From the NCBI GenBank assembly GCA_009380095.1, contig WHSL01000027.1, positions 1-40,163 on the forward strand: a stretch of DNA of 40,163 bases, in the 5' to 3' direction. The notes under the pieces are model-generated. The model worked only from the letters and a program-made list of their open reading frames with translations, was not told where the DNA came from and did no database searches. The stretch comes from Streptosporangiales bacterium (GTDB lineage Bacteria > Actinomycetota > Actinomycetes > Streptosporangiales > Streptosporangiaceae). Position numbers and translations under genes: made by a program. The stretch's first letter is position 1, and each line of letters starts with the position of its first letter. Below are positions 7,862-15,822 of this stretch, one piece after another.

Positions 7862-7897
7862 CCCCCTGAGCGCGCGGTACGAGCACGCTGCACGACC

Positions 7898-7936
7898 AGG
7901 CGGAACGGTCAGGCGGAACGGCCAGGCGGAACGGTC
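7898..7936. repeat. 13-base tandem repeat at hydrolase 3' end
   Basis: There are three consecutive copies of AGGCGGAACGGYC, followed by a partial fourth. The array runs into the stop codon of the minus-strand SGNH hydrolase. No function is assigned. Confidence 0.85.
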
Positions 7937-9113
7937 AGGCGGCGGTGAAGGCGCCTCCCTTGGCGAAGGCCAGCTCGGCGAAGCGTTCCCCGATGCGGCG
8001 GTGGGTGTCGGCGTCCGGATGGATCTGATCGGGCAGCGGCAGCTCGGCGAAGTCCGGCTCGCCGTAGAGGTCGCGGCCGTCGAGGTAGAACAGGTGCGGA
8101 TCCTGGGCCGACCGCTGTGTCACGATCTGGCGCAGCTCGTCCCGGATGACGCCGAGGGTCAGTTTCCCGGTCGCGCGCTCCGCCGGATCGCCCGCGGCCC
8201 GGAAGGTCAGCTTGCCGGCACCGAGCTCGGCGAGGTCCGCGGCGCTCGGGCCGGGTGTCTCCTCGTGGATGGGGCAGAGGATCGGCGAGACGACGAGCAG
8301 CGGCGTGGTCGGGTGGCCCTCGCGGATGGTGTCGAGGAAGCCGTGCACGGCCGGGGTGAAGGCGCGCAGCCGCATCAGGTCGGAGTTCACCAGGTTGATG
8401 CCGATCTTGATGCTGACCAGGTCCGCCTGGGCGTCCCGCACCGCCCGGGCGGTGAACGGGTCGAGCAGGGCGCTGCCGCCGAACCCCAGGTTGACCAGCT
8501 CGACGCCGCCGAGGGCCGCGGCGAGCGCGGGCCACGTCGTGGTGGGGCTGGCGGCGTCCGAACCGTGACTGATCGAGCTGCCGTGATGCAGCCACACCCG
8601 GCGCCCCCGGTCCGCCATGGGCTCGACGGGGGCGTCGGTACGCAGCGCGATGAGCTCGGTGGTCTCGTTGTGCGGCAGCCAGACCTCGACGTCCTTGGGG
8701 TCGCCGGGAAGGCCGCTGAACCGGACCGTGCCGCCCGGGCCCGGCCGGTATTCGGTGGCCCCGGTGGCCATGTCCCAGGTCAGCGTGTTGCCGCCGGTCA
8801 CATCGGCCTGCGCGGCCAGGTGGCCGTCGATGGTCAGGTCGTACACCCCGGCGGGACGGGGCGGGGCGCCCAGGTAGACCCGTTTGGTGGGCACGACGTC
8901 CAGCTCGACCGCGGTCGCCCGGGTGCGGAAGGCGACCCGGACGCCTGACGGCTGGGACTCGGCCATGGCCAGTTGCCCGTCCGCGAACTGGGCGCGGGCC
9001 CAGGCGGGCAGGCGGTGCGGCAGCAGCCCGTGCTCCGTGCGCTCCACATCGAGGGCGCCGCGCAACAGCTCCGCGGTGACCGGTGTGCTGATCAAGTCTT
9101 TCTCGGTGTCCAT
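7935..9113 (-). CDS. SGNH/GDSL-type hydrolase, two-domain
   Basis: This 392-aa hydrolase has an N-terminal beta-rich domain (about 1-165) and a C-terminal SGNH esterase domain. The family blocks are visible: GSSISHG with nucleophile Ser180, GFGGSALL (block II glycine), GINLVNS (block III, GxN) and DQIHP with Asp362 and His365 as the catalytic pair. No signal peptide is seen, so it is probably cytoplasmic. Such proteins deacylate or de-esterify small molecules or glycans. The start ATG 9113 follows AGGTGA with good spacing and lies 5 bases after the TetR stop, so the regulator and hydrolase form a two-gene operon. The natural substrate is unknown. Confidence 0.88.
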   Translation of the reverse strand: MDTEKDLISTPVTAELLRGALDVERTEHGLLPHRLPAWARAQFADGQLAMAESQPSGVRVAFRTRATAVELDVVPTKRVYLGAPPRPAGVYDLTIDGHLAAQADVTGGNTLTWDMATGATEYRPGPGGTVRFSGLPGDPKDVEVWLPHNETTELIALRTDAPVEPMADRGRRVWLHHGSSISHGSDAASPTTTWPALAAALGGVELVNLGFGGSALLDPFTARAVRDAQADLVSIKIGINLVNSDLMRLRAFTPAVHGFLDTIREGHPTTPLLVVSPILCPIHEETPGPSAADLAELGAGKLTFRAAGDPAERATGKLTLGVIRDELRQIVTQRSAQDPHLFYLDGRDLYGEPDFAELPLPDQIHPDADTHRRIGERFAELAFAKGGAFTAA

Positions 9114-9118
9114 CGTCG

Positions 9119-9697
9119 TCACCTGTTGATCGAATCGGGCCAGTTCCGCAGCAGCGCATCGAGAGCGTCGAGGACCCTCGACCAGGTCTCCTCCGTGTCC
9201 GGTGCGCTGTGGCTGAACCCGCCGCCCAGCTCGAGGCTGACATAGCCGTGGAAGACGCTGCCGAGCAGCCGGACCGCGTGCGTGCGGTCCGGCTCCGGCA
9301 GGTCGTAGCCGCGGAGCATGGCCCGGGTCATCTCGGCGTGTCTCGGGCCCGCGCTGTCGGCCGCGGTCTCGGGGTCGAGCCGAAGCTGGGCCGCCGCGTA
9401 GCGGCCGGGGTGCTCGCGGGCGTAGTCGCGGTAGACGTTCGCCAGGGCGGCCAGCGCGTCCTTTCCGGCGCGCCCGGCCAGCGCGGCGGCGCCCCGCTCG
9501 GCGAGCTCCTCCAGGGCGAGCAGGGCGACCTGCGTCTTGAGGTCCTGGGAGCTCTTCACGTGTGAGTACAGACTCGCGACCTTGACGTCGAACCGCCGCG
9601 CGAGCGCCGAGGCGGTCACCTTGTCGAAGCCGGCCTCGTCGGCCAGCTCCGCCCCCGCCTTGGCCAGCCGTTCCGTGGTCAGCCCCGCCCGCGCCAT
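9119..9697 (-). CDS. TetR/AcrR family transcriptional regulator
   Basis: This is a 192-aa one-component repressor. The N-terminal helix-turn-helix spans about residues 8-52, with the recognition part VTASALARRFDVKVASLYSHV. The C-terminal ligand domain resembles the WHG-type TetR C-terminal group, with the family-like VFHGYVSLELGGGF segment near 150-163. It is the first gene of an operon with the SGNH hydrolase. An inverted repeat 28 bases upstream of its start (9725-9741) is a likely autoregulatory site. The ligand may be the hydrolase substrate or product. Confidence 0.9.
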   Translation of the reverse strand: MARAGLTTERLAKAGAELADEAGFDKVTASALARRFDVKVASLYSHVKSSQDLKTQVALLALEELAERGAAALAGRAGKDALAALANVYRDYAREHPGRYAAAQLRLDPETAADSAGPRHAEMTRAMLRGYDLPEPDRTHAVRLLGSVFHGYVSLELGGGFSHSAPDTEETWSRVLDALDALLRNWPDSINR

Positions 9698-9724
9698 GCC
9701 CGCACTCTCTTCCCTCAGTCAATC

Positions 9725-9741
9725 GCCTAAAGATCTTAGGC
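9725..9741. promoter_or_regulatory. Putative TetR operator (GCCTAA-N5-TTAGGC)
   Basis: Perfect 6-base inverted arms, GCCTAA and TTAGGC, flank AGATC. It is an AT-rich island directly upstream of the TetR gene at 9697 and near a TATAGT-like -10 box (minus strand, 9747-9752). Size, symmetry and position are typical of a TetR self-operator. Confidence 0.6.
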
Positions 9742-9763
9742 AACTCACTATAGACCCACTGCG

Positions 9764-10141
9764 TCAGTGCGGGGGCCGGGCGGGGGAGATGGCGTTGCCG
9801 GTCGAGCAGCCGGCCTCGCCGGGCATGCGCTGGGCGCGCGGAGGCGTCCAGACGTCGGTACGGCCCGGGGCGACCCGCGCCAGCACGCAGTCGGTGGCGC
9901 CACCGAGCCAGGGCCGTACGGACAGGGACACGCCGACCACGCCGTCGCGGGTCTCGTACGCGGTGTGGATCTTCGGATCGAGGTGGAGCCCGGCCACGGC
10001 GGAGCGGATGCCGGCCTCCCGTACGGTGCCGTCCGCGGCGACCTCGGGGAGCGCCCGGCGCAGCCGCTTCTCGGGGATCTCCGGGTCCTTCGGCCACGGC
10101 CCCCCGGACCGCCGGTGACCGGGGGGCGGCCGGGGTGTCAC
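9764..10141 (-). CDS. Hypothetical protein, last gene of CoA-ester operon
   Basis: This 125-aa protein is not recognised. The frame opens with a GTG whose GTGA overlaps the stop of the CitE-like lyase, so it is translationally coupled to the operon. The N-terminus is proline- and arginine-rich. The rest looks like a small folded domain with two cysteines (TDCVLARV and GEAGCSTGN), possibly a disulfide pair. No signal peptide or membrane helix is visible, although two conserved-looking cysteines would suit a secreted protein whose leader has been lost. An internal start further downstream is possible. Confidence 0.5.
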   Translation of the reverse strand: MTPRPPPGHRRSGGPWPKDPEIPEKRLRRALPEVAADGTVREAGIRSAVAGLHLDPKIHTAYETRDGVVGVSLSVRPWLGGATDCVLARVAPGRTDVWTPPRAQRMPGEAGCSTGNAISPARPPH

Positions 10142-11025
10142 ATGCCGATGAGGTCGGCCCGGTCGATGGTGTTCTGGAGGATGCGTACGGAGGCCACGTC
10201 GATCATGTCGCCGTCGACCGCGACCGAGCCGAGGCCCTTGGCCTGGGCCTCGGCGTACGCGGCGGCGACCTTGCGGGCGTGCGCCACCTCCGCCGGGTCG
10301 GGGGAGAACTCCTCGTTGGCCGCGTTGATCTGGTTGGGGTGGATGGCCCACTTGCCGATGTAGCCGATCGCCTCGGAGTACCGGCACTGGGTGCGGTAAC
10401 CCGCGTCGTCGTTGAAGGCGGCGAACGGCCCGTCCACCGCGTCGATCCGGGCCGCGCGCGCCGCGACGACGATCTTGTTGCGGGCGTAGTGCCAGATGTC
10501 GCCGGGGTAGGAGGCGTCCGCGCCGGGCCGTACGCCCTGCGAGGCCGAGTAGTCGCCGGGCCCGAAGATCAGCGCCTCCAGCCGGGGGCTGGCCGTCGCG
10601 ATCTCCTCCACGTTGATCAGCGCCTCGACCTCCTCGATCAGCACCTCGATGCCGATCCTCTTGGTCAGCCCGAGCGACTCCTCGAGCTGGGTGAGGAGCA
10701 CGTCCACCCACCACACGTCCCGCGCCGCCTTGACCTTCGGCACGATCAGCAGGTCCAGCGCCGCGCCCGCGCCCTCGACGACCTCGATGATGTCGCGGTA
10801 CGCGTACGGGGTCTCCAGGTCGTTGATCCGTACGGCCCGGGTGCCGGGCTTCCAGTCCAGGCTGGTCAGCGCGTGCACGACCTTGCCGCGCGCGCTCGCC
10901 TTCTCGTTCGGCGCCACCGCGTCCTCGAGGTCGCAGAAGACCAGGTCGGCGTCGCTCCCGGCGGCCTTGACGAGCATCTTCTCGCTGCTGCCGGGGGTGG
11001 ACAGTTCACTGCGTCGCAGCCGCAT
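10138..11025 (-). CDS. HpcH/HpaI (CitE-like) CoA-ester lyase
   Basis: This is a TIM-barrel magnesium-dependent C-C lyase of the CitE/malyl-CoA lyase group (295 aa). The features seen are FCDLEDAV near 30-37, Arg66 in VRIND, Glu127 in IGIEVLIEE and Asp158 in GPGDYSAS, which correspond to the CoA-binding arginine and the two metal ligands, plus the late IHPNQI motif. Relatives cleave malyl-, beta-methylmalyl- or citramalyl-CoA. Start ATG 11025 has GGGAG nine bases upstream and is preferred to GTG 11049. Position after CoA-transferase, MaoC and acyl-CoA dehydrogenase makes it the likely cleavage step of the pathway. The precise hydroxyacyl-CoA is not known. Confidence 0.88.
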   Translation of the reverse strand: MRLRRSELSTPGSSEKMLVKAAGSDADLVFCDLEDAVAPNEKASARGKVVHALTSLDWKPGTRAVRINDLETPYAYRDIIEVVEGAGAALDLLIVPKVKAARDVWWVDVLLTQLEESLGLTKRIGIEVLIEEVEALINVEEIATASPRLEALIFGPGDYSASQGVRPGADASYPGDIWHYARNKIVVAARAARIDAVDGPFAAFNDDAGYRTQCRYSEAIGYIGKWAIHPNQINAANEEFSPDPAEVAHARKVAAAYAEAQAKGLGSVAVDGDMIDVASVRILQNTIDRADLIGM

Positions 11026-11057
11026 CGGCGGACGCTCCCTTCCGTTCACGGGTGATC

Positions 11058-11089
11058 GGTGGCTCGGTGGCTCGGTGGCTCAGTGGCTC
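11058..11089. repeat. 8-base tandem repeat (GGTGGCTC x4)
   Basis: Three perfect copies and one copy with a single change overlap the stop codon of the minus-strand CoA-transferase. They may lengthen or shorten its C-terminus by slippage. Confidence 0.85.
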
Positions 11090-12285
11090 TGCTCGCCGAC
11101 GGGCGGCCGCGGCGCCGGGATGCCGAACTCCTCGAGTACCTCGGCGGTGTGCTCACCGAGCAGCGGCCCCCGCCGGTACGCGGGTTCCGGGTGGCCGGCG
11201 AACTTGATCGGCTGGCCGGCGATGGTGACGGGTGTGGCCGAGCCCGGCTGCTCGACGTCGATGAGCATGTTGCGGGCGGCCACGTGCGGGTCGGCGAAGA
11301 TCGCGTCCGCGGTGTTGACGGGGCCGCACGGTACGCTCCCGGACAGCTCGGCCACGACGACGTCACGCGCGCGGACTCCGGTCCACGCCTCGATCACCGC
11401 ACGCACCTCGTCGCGCCGCGCGGCGCGCTCGGCGTTGGTGGCGAACCGCGGGTCCGCCGCCAGCTCCGGCCGGCCGATGACCTCGGCCAGCCGCTCCCAG
11501 TGCCGGTCGCCGGGGGCGGCCACCGTCACCCACCCGTCGGCGGCCCGGTAGACGCCGAACGGGCAGAAGATCGGGTGGTCGTTGCCCACCTGACCGGCCA
11601 CCTGGCCGAGCACGGAGTACTGGTAGACGCTGCGCTCGCAGAGCGAGATCATCGCGTCGTACATGGACACGTCCACGAACCGGCCGCGGCCCGTGCTGCG
11701 CGCCTCGTGCACCGCCGCCAGCACCCCGACCACGGTCAGCGCGGCCGGGAAGATGTCGCCGACGCCCGGGCCGACCTTGGTGGGCGGGCCGTCCGGCGCC
11801 CCGGTGATCGCCATCAGCCCGCCCATGGCCTGGGCCACCACGTCGTAGGCGGGACGGTCCACGTACGGGCCCGCGCCGGTGCGCGGGTCGCCGAAGCCGC
11901 GCAGCGCCCCGTACACGAGCCGGGGATTGTCCGCGGAGAGCGTCTCGTACGACAGGCCCATCCGATCCATCACGCCGGCCCGGAAGTTCTCCATCAGTAC
12001 GTCGGCGTGTGCGGCGAGCCGCCGGACGAGCCCGGTGCCCTCGCTCGTGGCGAGGTCGGCGACGACGCTCCGTTTGCCCCGGTTGACGCTCTGGAAGTAG
12101 CCGCCCAGCACCCGTTCGTCGTCATCGGCCCGGTACGGCCCCTGCACGCGGGTCATGTCGCCGTTCGGCGGCTCCACCTTGATCACGTCCGCGCCGAGGT
12201 CGGCGAGGAGCATGGTCGCGTACGGGCCGGCCAGCGCGCGGGTCATGTCCACGACGACGAGCCCGGACAGCGGGCCGCCGGTCAC
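11080..12285 (-). CDS. Class III (CaiB/BaiF) CoA-transferase
   Basis: This is a formyl-CoA-transferase-type enzyme of 401 aa that moves CoA between carboxylic acids. The N-terminal fold motif (VVDMTRALAGPYATMLLADLGADVIKVE region, residues 10-38) is typical, and the catalytic aspartate is Asp177 in GPGVGDIFP. The C-terminal motif GPVNT near residue 325 is also standard. It starts at GTG 12285, overlapping the MaoC stop, and the next gene is the CoA-ester lyase. It therefore most likely activates the pathway's free acid using a cheap CoA donor such as succinyl-CoA or acetyl-CoA. In known pathways this family activates mesaconate, itaconate and methylsuccinate. The actual acid here is inferred to be a branched or dicarboxylic one. 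Confidence 0.9.
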   Translation of the reverse strand: MTGGPLSGLVVVDMTRALAGPYATMLLADLGADVIKVEPPNGDMTRVQGPYRADDDERVLGGYFQSVNRGKRSVVADLATSEGTGLVRRLAAHADVLMENFRAGVMDRMGLSYETLSADNPRLVYGALRGFGDPRTGAGPYVDRPAYDVVAQAMGGLMAITGAPDGPPTKVGPGVGDIFPAALTVVGVLAAVHEARSTGRGRFVDVSMYDAMISLCERSVYQYSVLGQVAGQVGNDHPIFCPFGVYRAADGWVTVAAPGDRHWERLAEVIGRPELAADPRFATNAERAARRDEVRAVIEAWTGVRARDVVVAELSGSVPCGPVNTADAIFADPHVAARNMLIDVEQPGSATPVTIAGQPIKFAGHPEPAYRRGPLLGEHTAEVLEEFGIPAPRPPVGEQSH

Positions 12286-12740
12286 GTGGGCCGCCGTTTG
12301 ATCAGCACCCGGCGTACGCCCTCGAAGACGATCTGGTCCCGGTCGTTGACGCCCCAGTGCCGGAACGTCACGATCCCGGCGTCCGGCCGGTCGCCGTCCT
12401 CGGCGGAGACCACCTCGGTGTAGGCGTAGAGCGTGTCGCCGTGGAATACGGGGGAGGGGAAGCGGATCCCGTCCATCTCCAGCTCGGCCAGGGCCTGCTC
12501 GCCGGTGTCCTGATACGCCAGGCCGATCACCATGGACGCGGTGATCCCGCCGAACACGATGCGGTGGCCGAACTCCGTCTCCTTCATCTGGTGTTCGTTG
12601 AAGTGGCCCTGCGCGGTGTTCATCACCAGGTGGGTGATGAGGACGTTGTCCATCTCGGTGACGGTCTTGCCGCGCGCGTGCCGGAACAGGTCGCCGGGCT
12701 TGAAGTCCTCGAAGAAGTTGTCCGTTCCGGTGAGGCTCAT
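12282..12740 (-). CDS. MaoC family enoyl-CoA hydratase (dehydratase), first copy
   Basis: This is a 152-aa single hot-dog domain protein of the MaoC hydratase group. The hydratase region reads MNTAQGHFNEHQMKETEFG (about residues 40-58), a variant of the R-hydratase motif seen in mesaconyl-CoA-hydratase-like proteins, followed by VFGGITASMVIGL. ATG 12740 overlaps the stop of the acyl-CoA dehydrogenase (ATGA), and the stop overlaps the CoA-transferase GTG. It probably hydrates the enoyl-CoA made by the dehydrogenase. It differs strongly from the second MaoC at 13927, so the two may form a heteromer or act at different steps. Confidence 0.85.
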   Translation of the reverse strand: MSLTGTDNFFEDFKPGDLFRHARGKTVTEMDNVLITHLVMNTAQGHFNEHQMKETEFGHRIVFGGITASMVIGLAYQDTGEQALAELEMDGIRFPSPVFHGDTLYAYTEVVSAEDGDRPDAGIVTFRHWGVNDRDQIVFEGVRRVLIKRRPT

Positions 12741-13930
12741 GAGGCCCTCCCGAGCAGCGCGTCGGAGATGATCCGCTGCTGGATCTCCGAGGTGCCTTCG
12801 AAGATCTTGGTCAGCCGCGCGTCCCGCCAGTACCGCTCCACCGCGAAGTCGGTGGTGTAGCCGGCGCCGCCGTGGATCTGCAGGCCCTCGCTGGTGACCC
12901 GCTCGGCCATCTCGCTGGCGTACAGCTTCACCATGGAGGCGGGGGTGGAGCAGGGCACGCCGGCCTCGATGTCGGCGCAGACCTCGTACATCAGTGACCG
13001 GGCGATCTCGATCTCGGTGGCCATGTTGGCGATCTTGAAGCGGATGGCCTGGTTGTGGCCGATCGGGCGGCCGAACTGTTCGCGCTGGTGGCAGTAGGCG
13101 ATGGAGTCCTCCAGCGCGCCCCGGGCCAGCCCGATCGCGCGGGCCGCCGTGTGCACCCGGGCCACGTCCAGGAACGTCATGGCCTGCTGGAAGCCGCGGC
13201 CCTCCTCGCCGGCCAGGGCCTCCCCGGGGACGCGGCAGTCGTCGAAGGACAGCTCCCAGGTCTTCCAGCCGTGGTAGCCGATCTTGCGGACCGGGTTGCC
13301 GTGGACGCCCGGGGGCAGCGTGCCGCGTTCCTTCTCGATGATGAAGGAGCTGATGCCGCGGTGCCGGGCGGCCGGGTCGAGCGGCTCCGTACGGGCGAAG
13401 ACGCGGATGAAGTCGGCTCCGTCGGCGAACGTGCACCACATCTTCTGGCCGTTGATCACCCAGGCGTCGCCGTCCCGGTGTGCGCGGGTGGTCAGCGCGG
13501 CCACGTCGGAGCCGGCGCCCGGCTCGGACAGCGCGAACGCCTCCAGGCAGTCGCCGCGGGCCGAGGCCGGGAGCATCCGGTCCTGGAGGTGCGGGGGGAA
13601 CGAGCCCTCGCCCTTGTTGCCGCGGGCGATGATGCTCGCCACGCTCATCCAGGCACGGGCCAGCTCTTCGGCCACGATCACGTACTCGAAGACGCCGAGG
13701 CCGAGCCCGCCGTACTTCTCCGGGGTCATGATGCCGAAGAAGCCGAGCTCGCCCATCTTGTCGCGGAGGTCCATCGGGATCTCGCCGCCCGTGGAGTCCA
13801 GCTCGTTGGCCACCGGGAGCACCTCGTGCATCGCGAACTCGCGGGCCAGGCCGCGGATGGCCAGGCGGTCCTCGGTGAGGTGCGCGGAGTGGGCGGCGAT
13901 CGCGCTGGGGTCGGTGGTTCGCGGGGTCAC
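12737..13930 (-). CDS. Acyl-CoA dehydrogenase
   Basis: This is an FAD-dependent acyl-CoA dehydrogenase of normal length (397 aa). The flavin and substrate loop ALSEPGAGSD is at residues 133-142, MWCTFADGAD near 164-173, the late REQFGRPIG motif is present, and the catalytic base is probably Glu378 in FEGTSEIQ. It uses an electron-transfer flavoprotein as acceptor; no etf genes lie nearby. The GTG start at 13930 overlaps the upstream MaoC stop. In the operon it would introduce the double bond that a MaoC hydrates. The branched or dicarboxylic specificity, for example methylsuccinyl-CoA-like, is an inference from the neighbours. Confidence 0.93.
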   Translation of the reverse strand: MTPRTTDPSAIAAHSAHLTEDRLAIRGLAREFAMHEVLPVANELDSTGGEIPMDLRDKMGELGFFGIMTPEKYGGLGLGVFEYVIVAEELARAWMSVASIIARGNKGEGSFPPHLQDRMLPASARGDCLEAFALSEPGAGSDVAALTTRAHRDGDAWVINGQKMWCTFADGADFIRVFARTEPLDPAARHRGISSFIIEKERGTLPPGVHGNPVRKIGYHGWKTWELSFDDCRVPGEALAGEEGRGFQQAMTFLDVARVHTAARAIGLARGALEDSIAYCHQREQFGRPIGHNQAIRFKIANMATEIEIARSLMYEVCADIEAGVPCSTPASMVKLYASEMAERVTSEGLQIHGGAGYTTDFAVERYWRDARLTKIFEGTSEIQQRIISDALLGRAS

Positions 13931-14424
13931 GGGCGCTCCTCCGCGTCGCGCTTGCGGATCAGGTTCGTGCGTTCGAAGTCGATGATGAGCTCGGCGCCGG
14001 AGCGGCCTTCGGTGTGCCAGGTGACGATGCCCTGGGTGGGGCGGCTCTTGGACTCGCGGATCGCGGTCACGGTGCTCGCCGCCGTGAGCGTCTCGCCCAC
14101 CGCGACCGGGCGGTGGAAGGTGAGGGCGTTGACGCCGAGGAAGGCGCCGCCGGCCTCGCTGAGGTCCTGCACGCTGAGGCCGAACACGGTGAGGAAGACC
14201 AGCATCGGGTTGACGACCAGGCCTTGGTGGCCTTGCCCTCGGGCGTATTCGGCGTTGAAGTGCGCCGGGTTGTAGCTCAGGGTGAGGGCGCTGAAGGTGA
14301 CCGTGTCGGATTCGGTGAGGGTGCGGCCCCAGTGGTGTTCGAAGCGGTCGCCTACGGTGAAGTCTTCGAATGTGTGGCCTTTGGGCCAGGGGCGGGCTCG
14401 GGCGCGCAGCGTCGATGCGTCCAA
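13927..14424 (-). CDS. MaoC family dehydratase, second copy
   Basis: This is a hot-dog fold hydratase/dehydratase of 165 aa. The active-site region reads LSYNPAHFNAEYARGQG (about residues 49-65) with VVNPML after it; this resembles mesaconyl-CoA hydratase-type MaoC proteins. The frame has no good ATG, but TTG 14424 has GGAGG nine bases upstream and is chosen. It overlaps the acyl-CoA dehydrogenase start. Together with the other MaoC it brackets the dehydrogenase, so two hydration or dehydration steps, or a two-subunit enzyme, are possible. Confidence 0.83.
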   Translation of the reverse strand: MDASTLRARARPWPKGHTFEDFTVGDRFEHHWGRTLTESDTVTFSALTLSYNPAHFNAEYARGQGHQGLVVNPMLVFLTVFGLSVQDLSEAGGAFLGVNALTFHRPVAVGETLTAASTVTAIRESKSRPTQGIVTWHTEGRSGAELIIDFERTNLIRKRDAEERP

Positions 14425-14443
14425 CGGTGCCTTCCTCCAGGGG

Positions 14444-15808
14444 TTAGGGGAGCGGGCTTGCCAGGGTGGTGAGCTCGGTCAGGTCTTCGAGGGTGTCGAG
14501 GGCCAGTACGGCGCTGGACAGCTTCTTGGCGCGTGCTTCGCCGAGGTGGGGTTCGGTCAGCCCGTGGAATTTGGCCAGGAGACCAGGGGTCTGTTCGCCG
14601 GGGTCGTCCACCCAGTTGGGGGTGCCGGTGTCGGCCTCGCCGCGGTAGGTGGCGCCGTTGCTGGTGGTGACGGTGACGGTGCCGTTCCACTGGGTCAGGT
14701 GCTCGTCCGGGACCACGGTCACCCGGTCGCGGAGGGCTGTGAGGCGGGGGTCGGTCACCGTGGCGGTGGTGAAGCGGCTCTCGTCGGCGGTGCCTTCCGC
14801 GAGGGCCAGGGCTGCGGTGAAGCGGAGGCTGAACTTGCCCTCCAGAGCGGTGCGTGGCTCGGGGATGGCGCAGACGTGTAGATGTCCGGCGCTCACCCGC
14901 AGCTCCACCGTGTCGGTCTCCTCGGGGAGCTCCGGGTGCTCCTCTCTGAGCCGGAGGAGCGCGTTGATGGGGGCGTGGGTGAGGTAGCAGGAGGCGTGCA
15001 TCTTGAACAGCGCCTGGGGGACGTACCAGGGTTCGCCGAAGGGGGTGATGAAGGTGTCGTCGAAGCCGTCGGCTTGGGTCTCGGCGAGTCCCTGGTGGGC
15101 GGTGAGCGGTTCGTCGGCGCTGGTCATGCCCTGTTCGGCGAGGAGTGCGGCGAGGACTCCGGCCGAGGCGGCGCGGCCTGCGTGGAGTGGTTTGCACATC
15201 GTGCCGAACATGGCCTTCAACCCGGCGGCCTGGGTGGCGGCGATGCCCAGGGCTCGGGCGGTGGCCTCGGCGTCGAGGCGCATGAGCCGCGCGGCCGCGG
15301 CGGCGGCGCCGAGGGTGCCGACCGTGGCGGTGGTGTGGAAGCCGCGTTCGTAGTGGCCGGTGAGGGCGGCTCCGATGCGGCATTCCACCTCGAATCCGGC
15401 GGCGAAGGCGGTGAGGAGGGCGGCGCCGGAGAGGCCGCGTGACTGTGCCACCGCGAGCGCGGCCGGGAGGACCGGTGCGGAGGGGTGGCCGCCCATGGCG
15501 GCGGCTACGTCGTCGAAGTCGAGGGCGTGGGCGGCGGTGCCGTTGACGAGGGCGGCATCGAGGGCTCGTACGGACTCCGGCCGGCCGAGGATGGCGGCGT
15601 CTCCCGTCCCCGCTGACGTGCCGTCGGCGGCCAGTGCGGTCCGGACGACCTCGGTGACGGGTTCTCGCGACCCCGCGATGGCGACGCCGAGGACGTCGAG
15701 TACGCAGAGCTTCGCGGCGGTACGGACTCCGGGCGGCAGGTCGGCGAGGGAGAGGGCGGCCACCTCCCGGGCGAGCAGCGCGGTGGCGCCCTGGCTGTCG
15801 ATGTGCAC
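14444..15808 (-). CDS. MmgE/PrpD family protein, first copy
   Basis: This protein of about 454 aa belongs to the MmgE/PrpD family, whose known members are 2-methylcitrate dehydratase, cis-aconitate decarboxylase and an iminodisuccinate-epimerase-like enzyme. The typical segments NGTAAHALDFDD (near 90), GFEVECRIG and MCKPLHAGRAASAG (near 205-218) are all present. AGGAG lies 7 bases before GTG 15808, so that start is preferred over the GTG six bases upstream, which overlaps the site. It is the first gene of the CoA-ester operon, 19 bases before the MaoC gene, and faces the IclR gene. It may dehydrate or isomerise a tricarboxylic or hydroxy acid before CoA activation. Confidence 0.88.
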   Translation of the reverse strand: MHIDSQGATALLAREVAALSLADLPPGVRTAAKLCVLDVLGVAIAGSREPVTEVVRTALAADGTSAGTGDAAILGRPESVRALDAALVNGTAAHALDFDDVAAAMGGHPSAPVLPAALAVAQSRGLSGAALLTAFAAGFEVECRIGAALTGHYERGFHTTATVGTLGAAAAAARLMRLDAEATARALGIAATQAAGLKAMFGTMCKPLHAGRAASAGVLAALLAEQGMTSADEPLTAHQGLAETQADGFDDTFITPFGEPWYVPQALFKMHASCYLTHAPINALLRLREEHPELPEETDTVELRVSAGHLHVCAIPEPRTALEGKFSLRFTAALALAEGTADESRFTTATVTDPRLTALRDRVTVVPDEHLTQWNGTVTVTTSNGATYRGEADTGTPNWVDDPGEQTPGLLAKFHGLTEPHLGEARAKKLSSAVLALDTLEDLTELTTLASPLP

Positions 15809-15822
15809 GGGCACTCCTGGAT

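Noticed and set aside
7898-7936. Possible CRISPR-like array
   Set aside because: The 13-base units are directly adjacent, without spacers, and only three in number.
14444-15808. Assigning 2-methylcitrate dehydratase (prpD) to the first MmgE/PrpD gene
   Set aside because: No methylcitrate synthase or methylisocitrate lyase partner is adjacent, and the family has several activities, so the symbol was not given.
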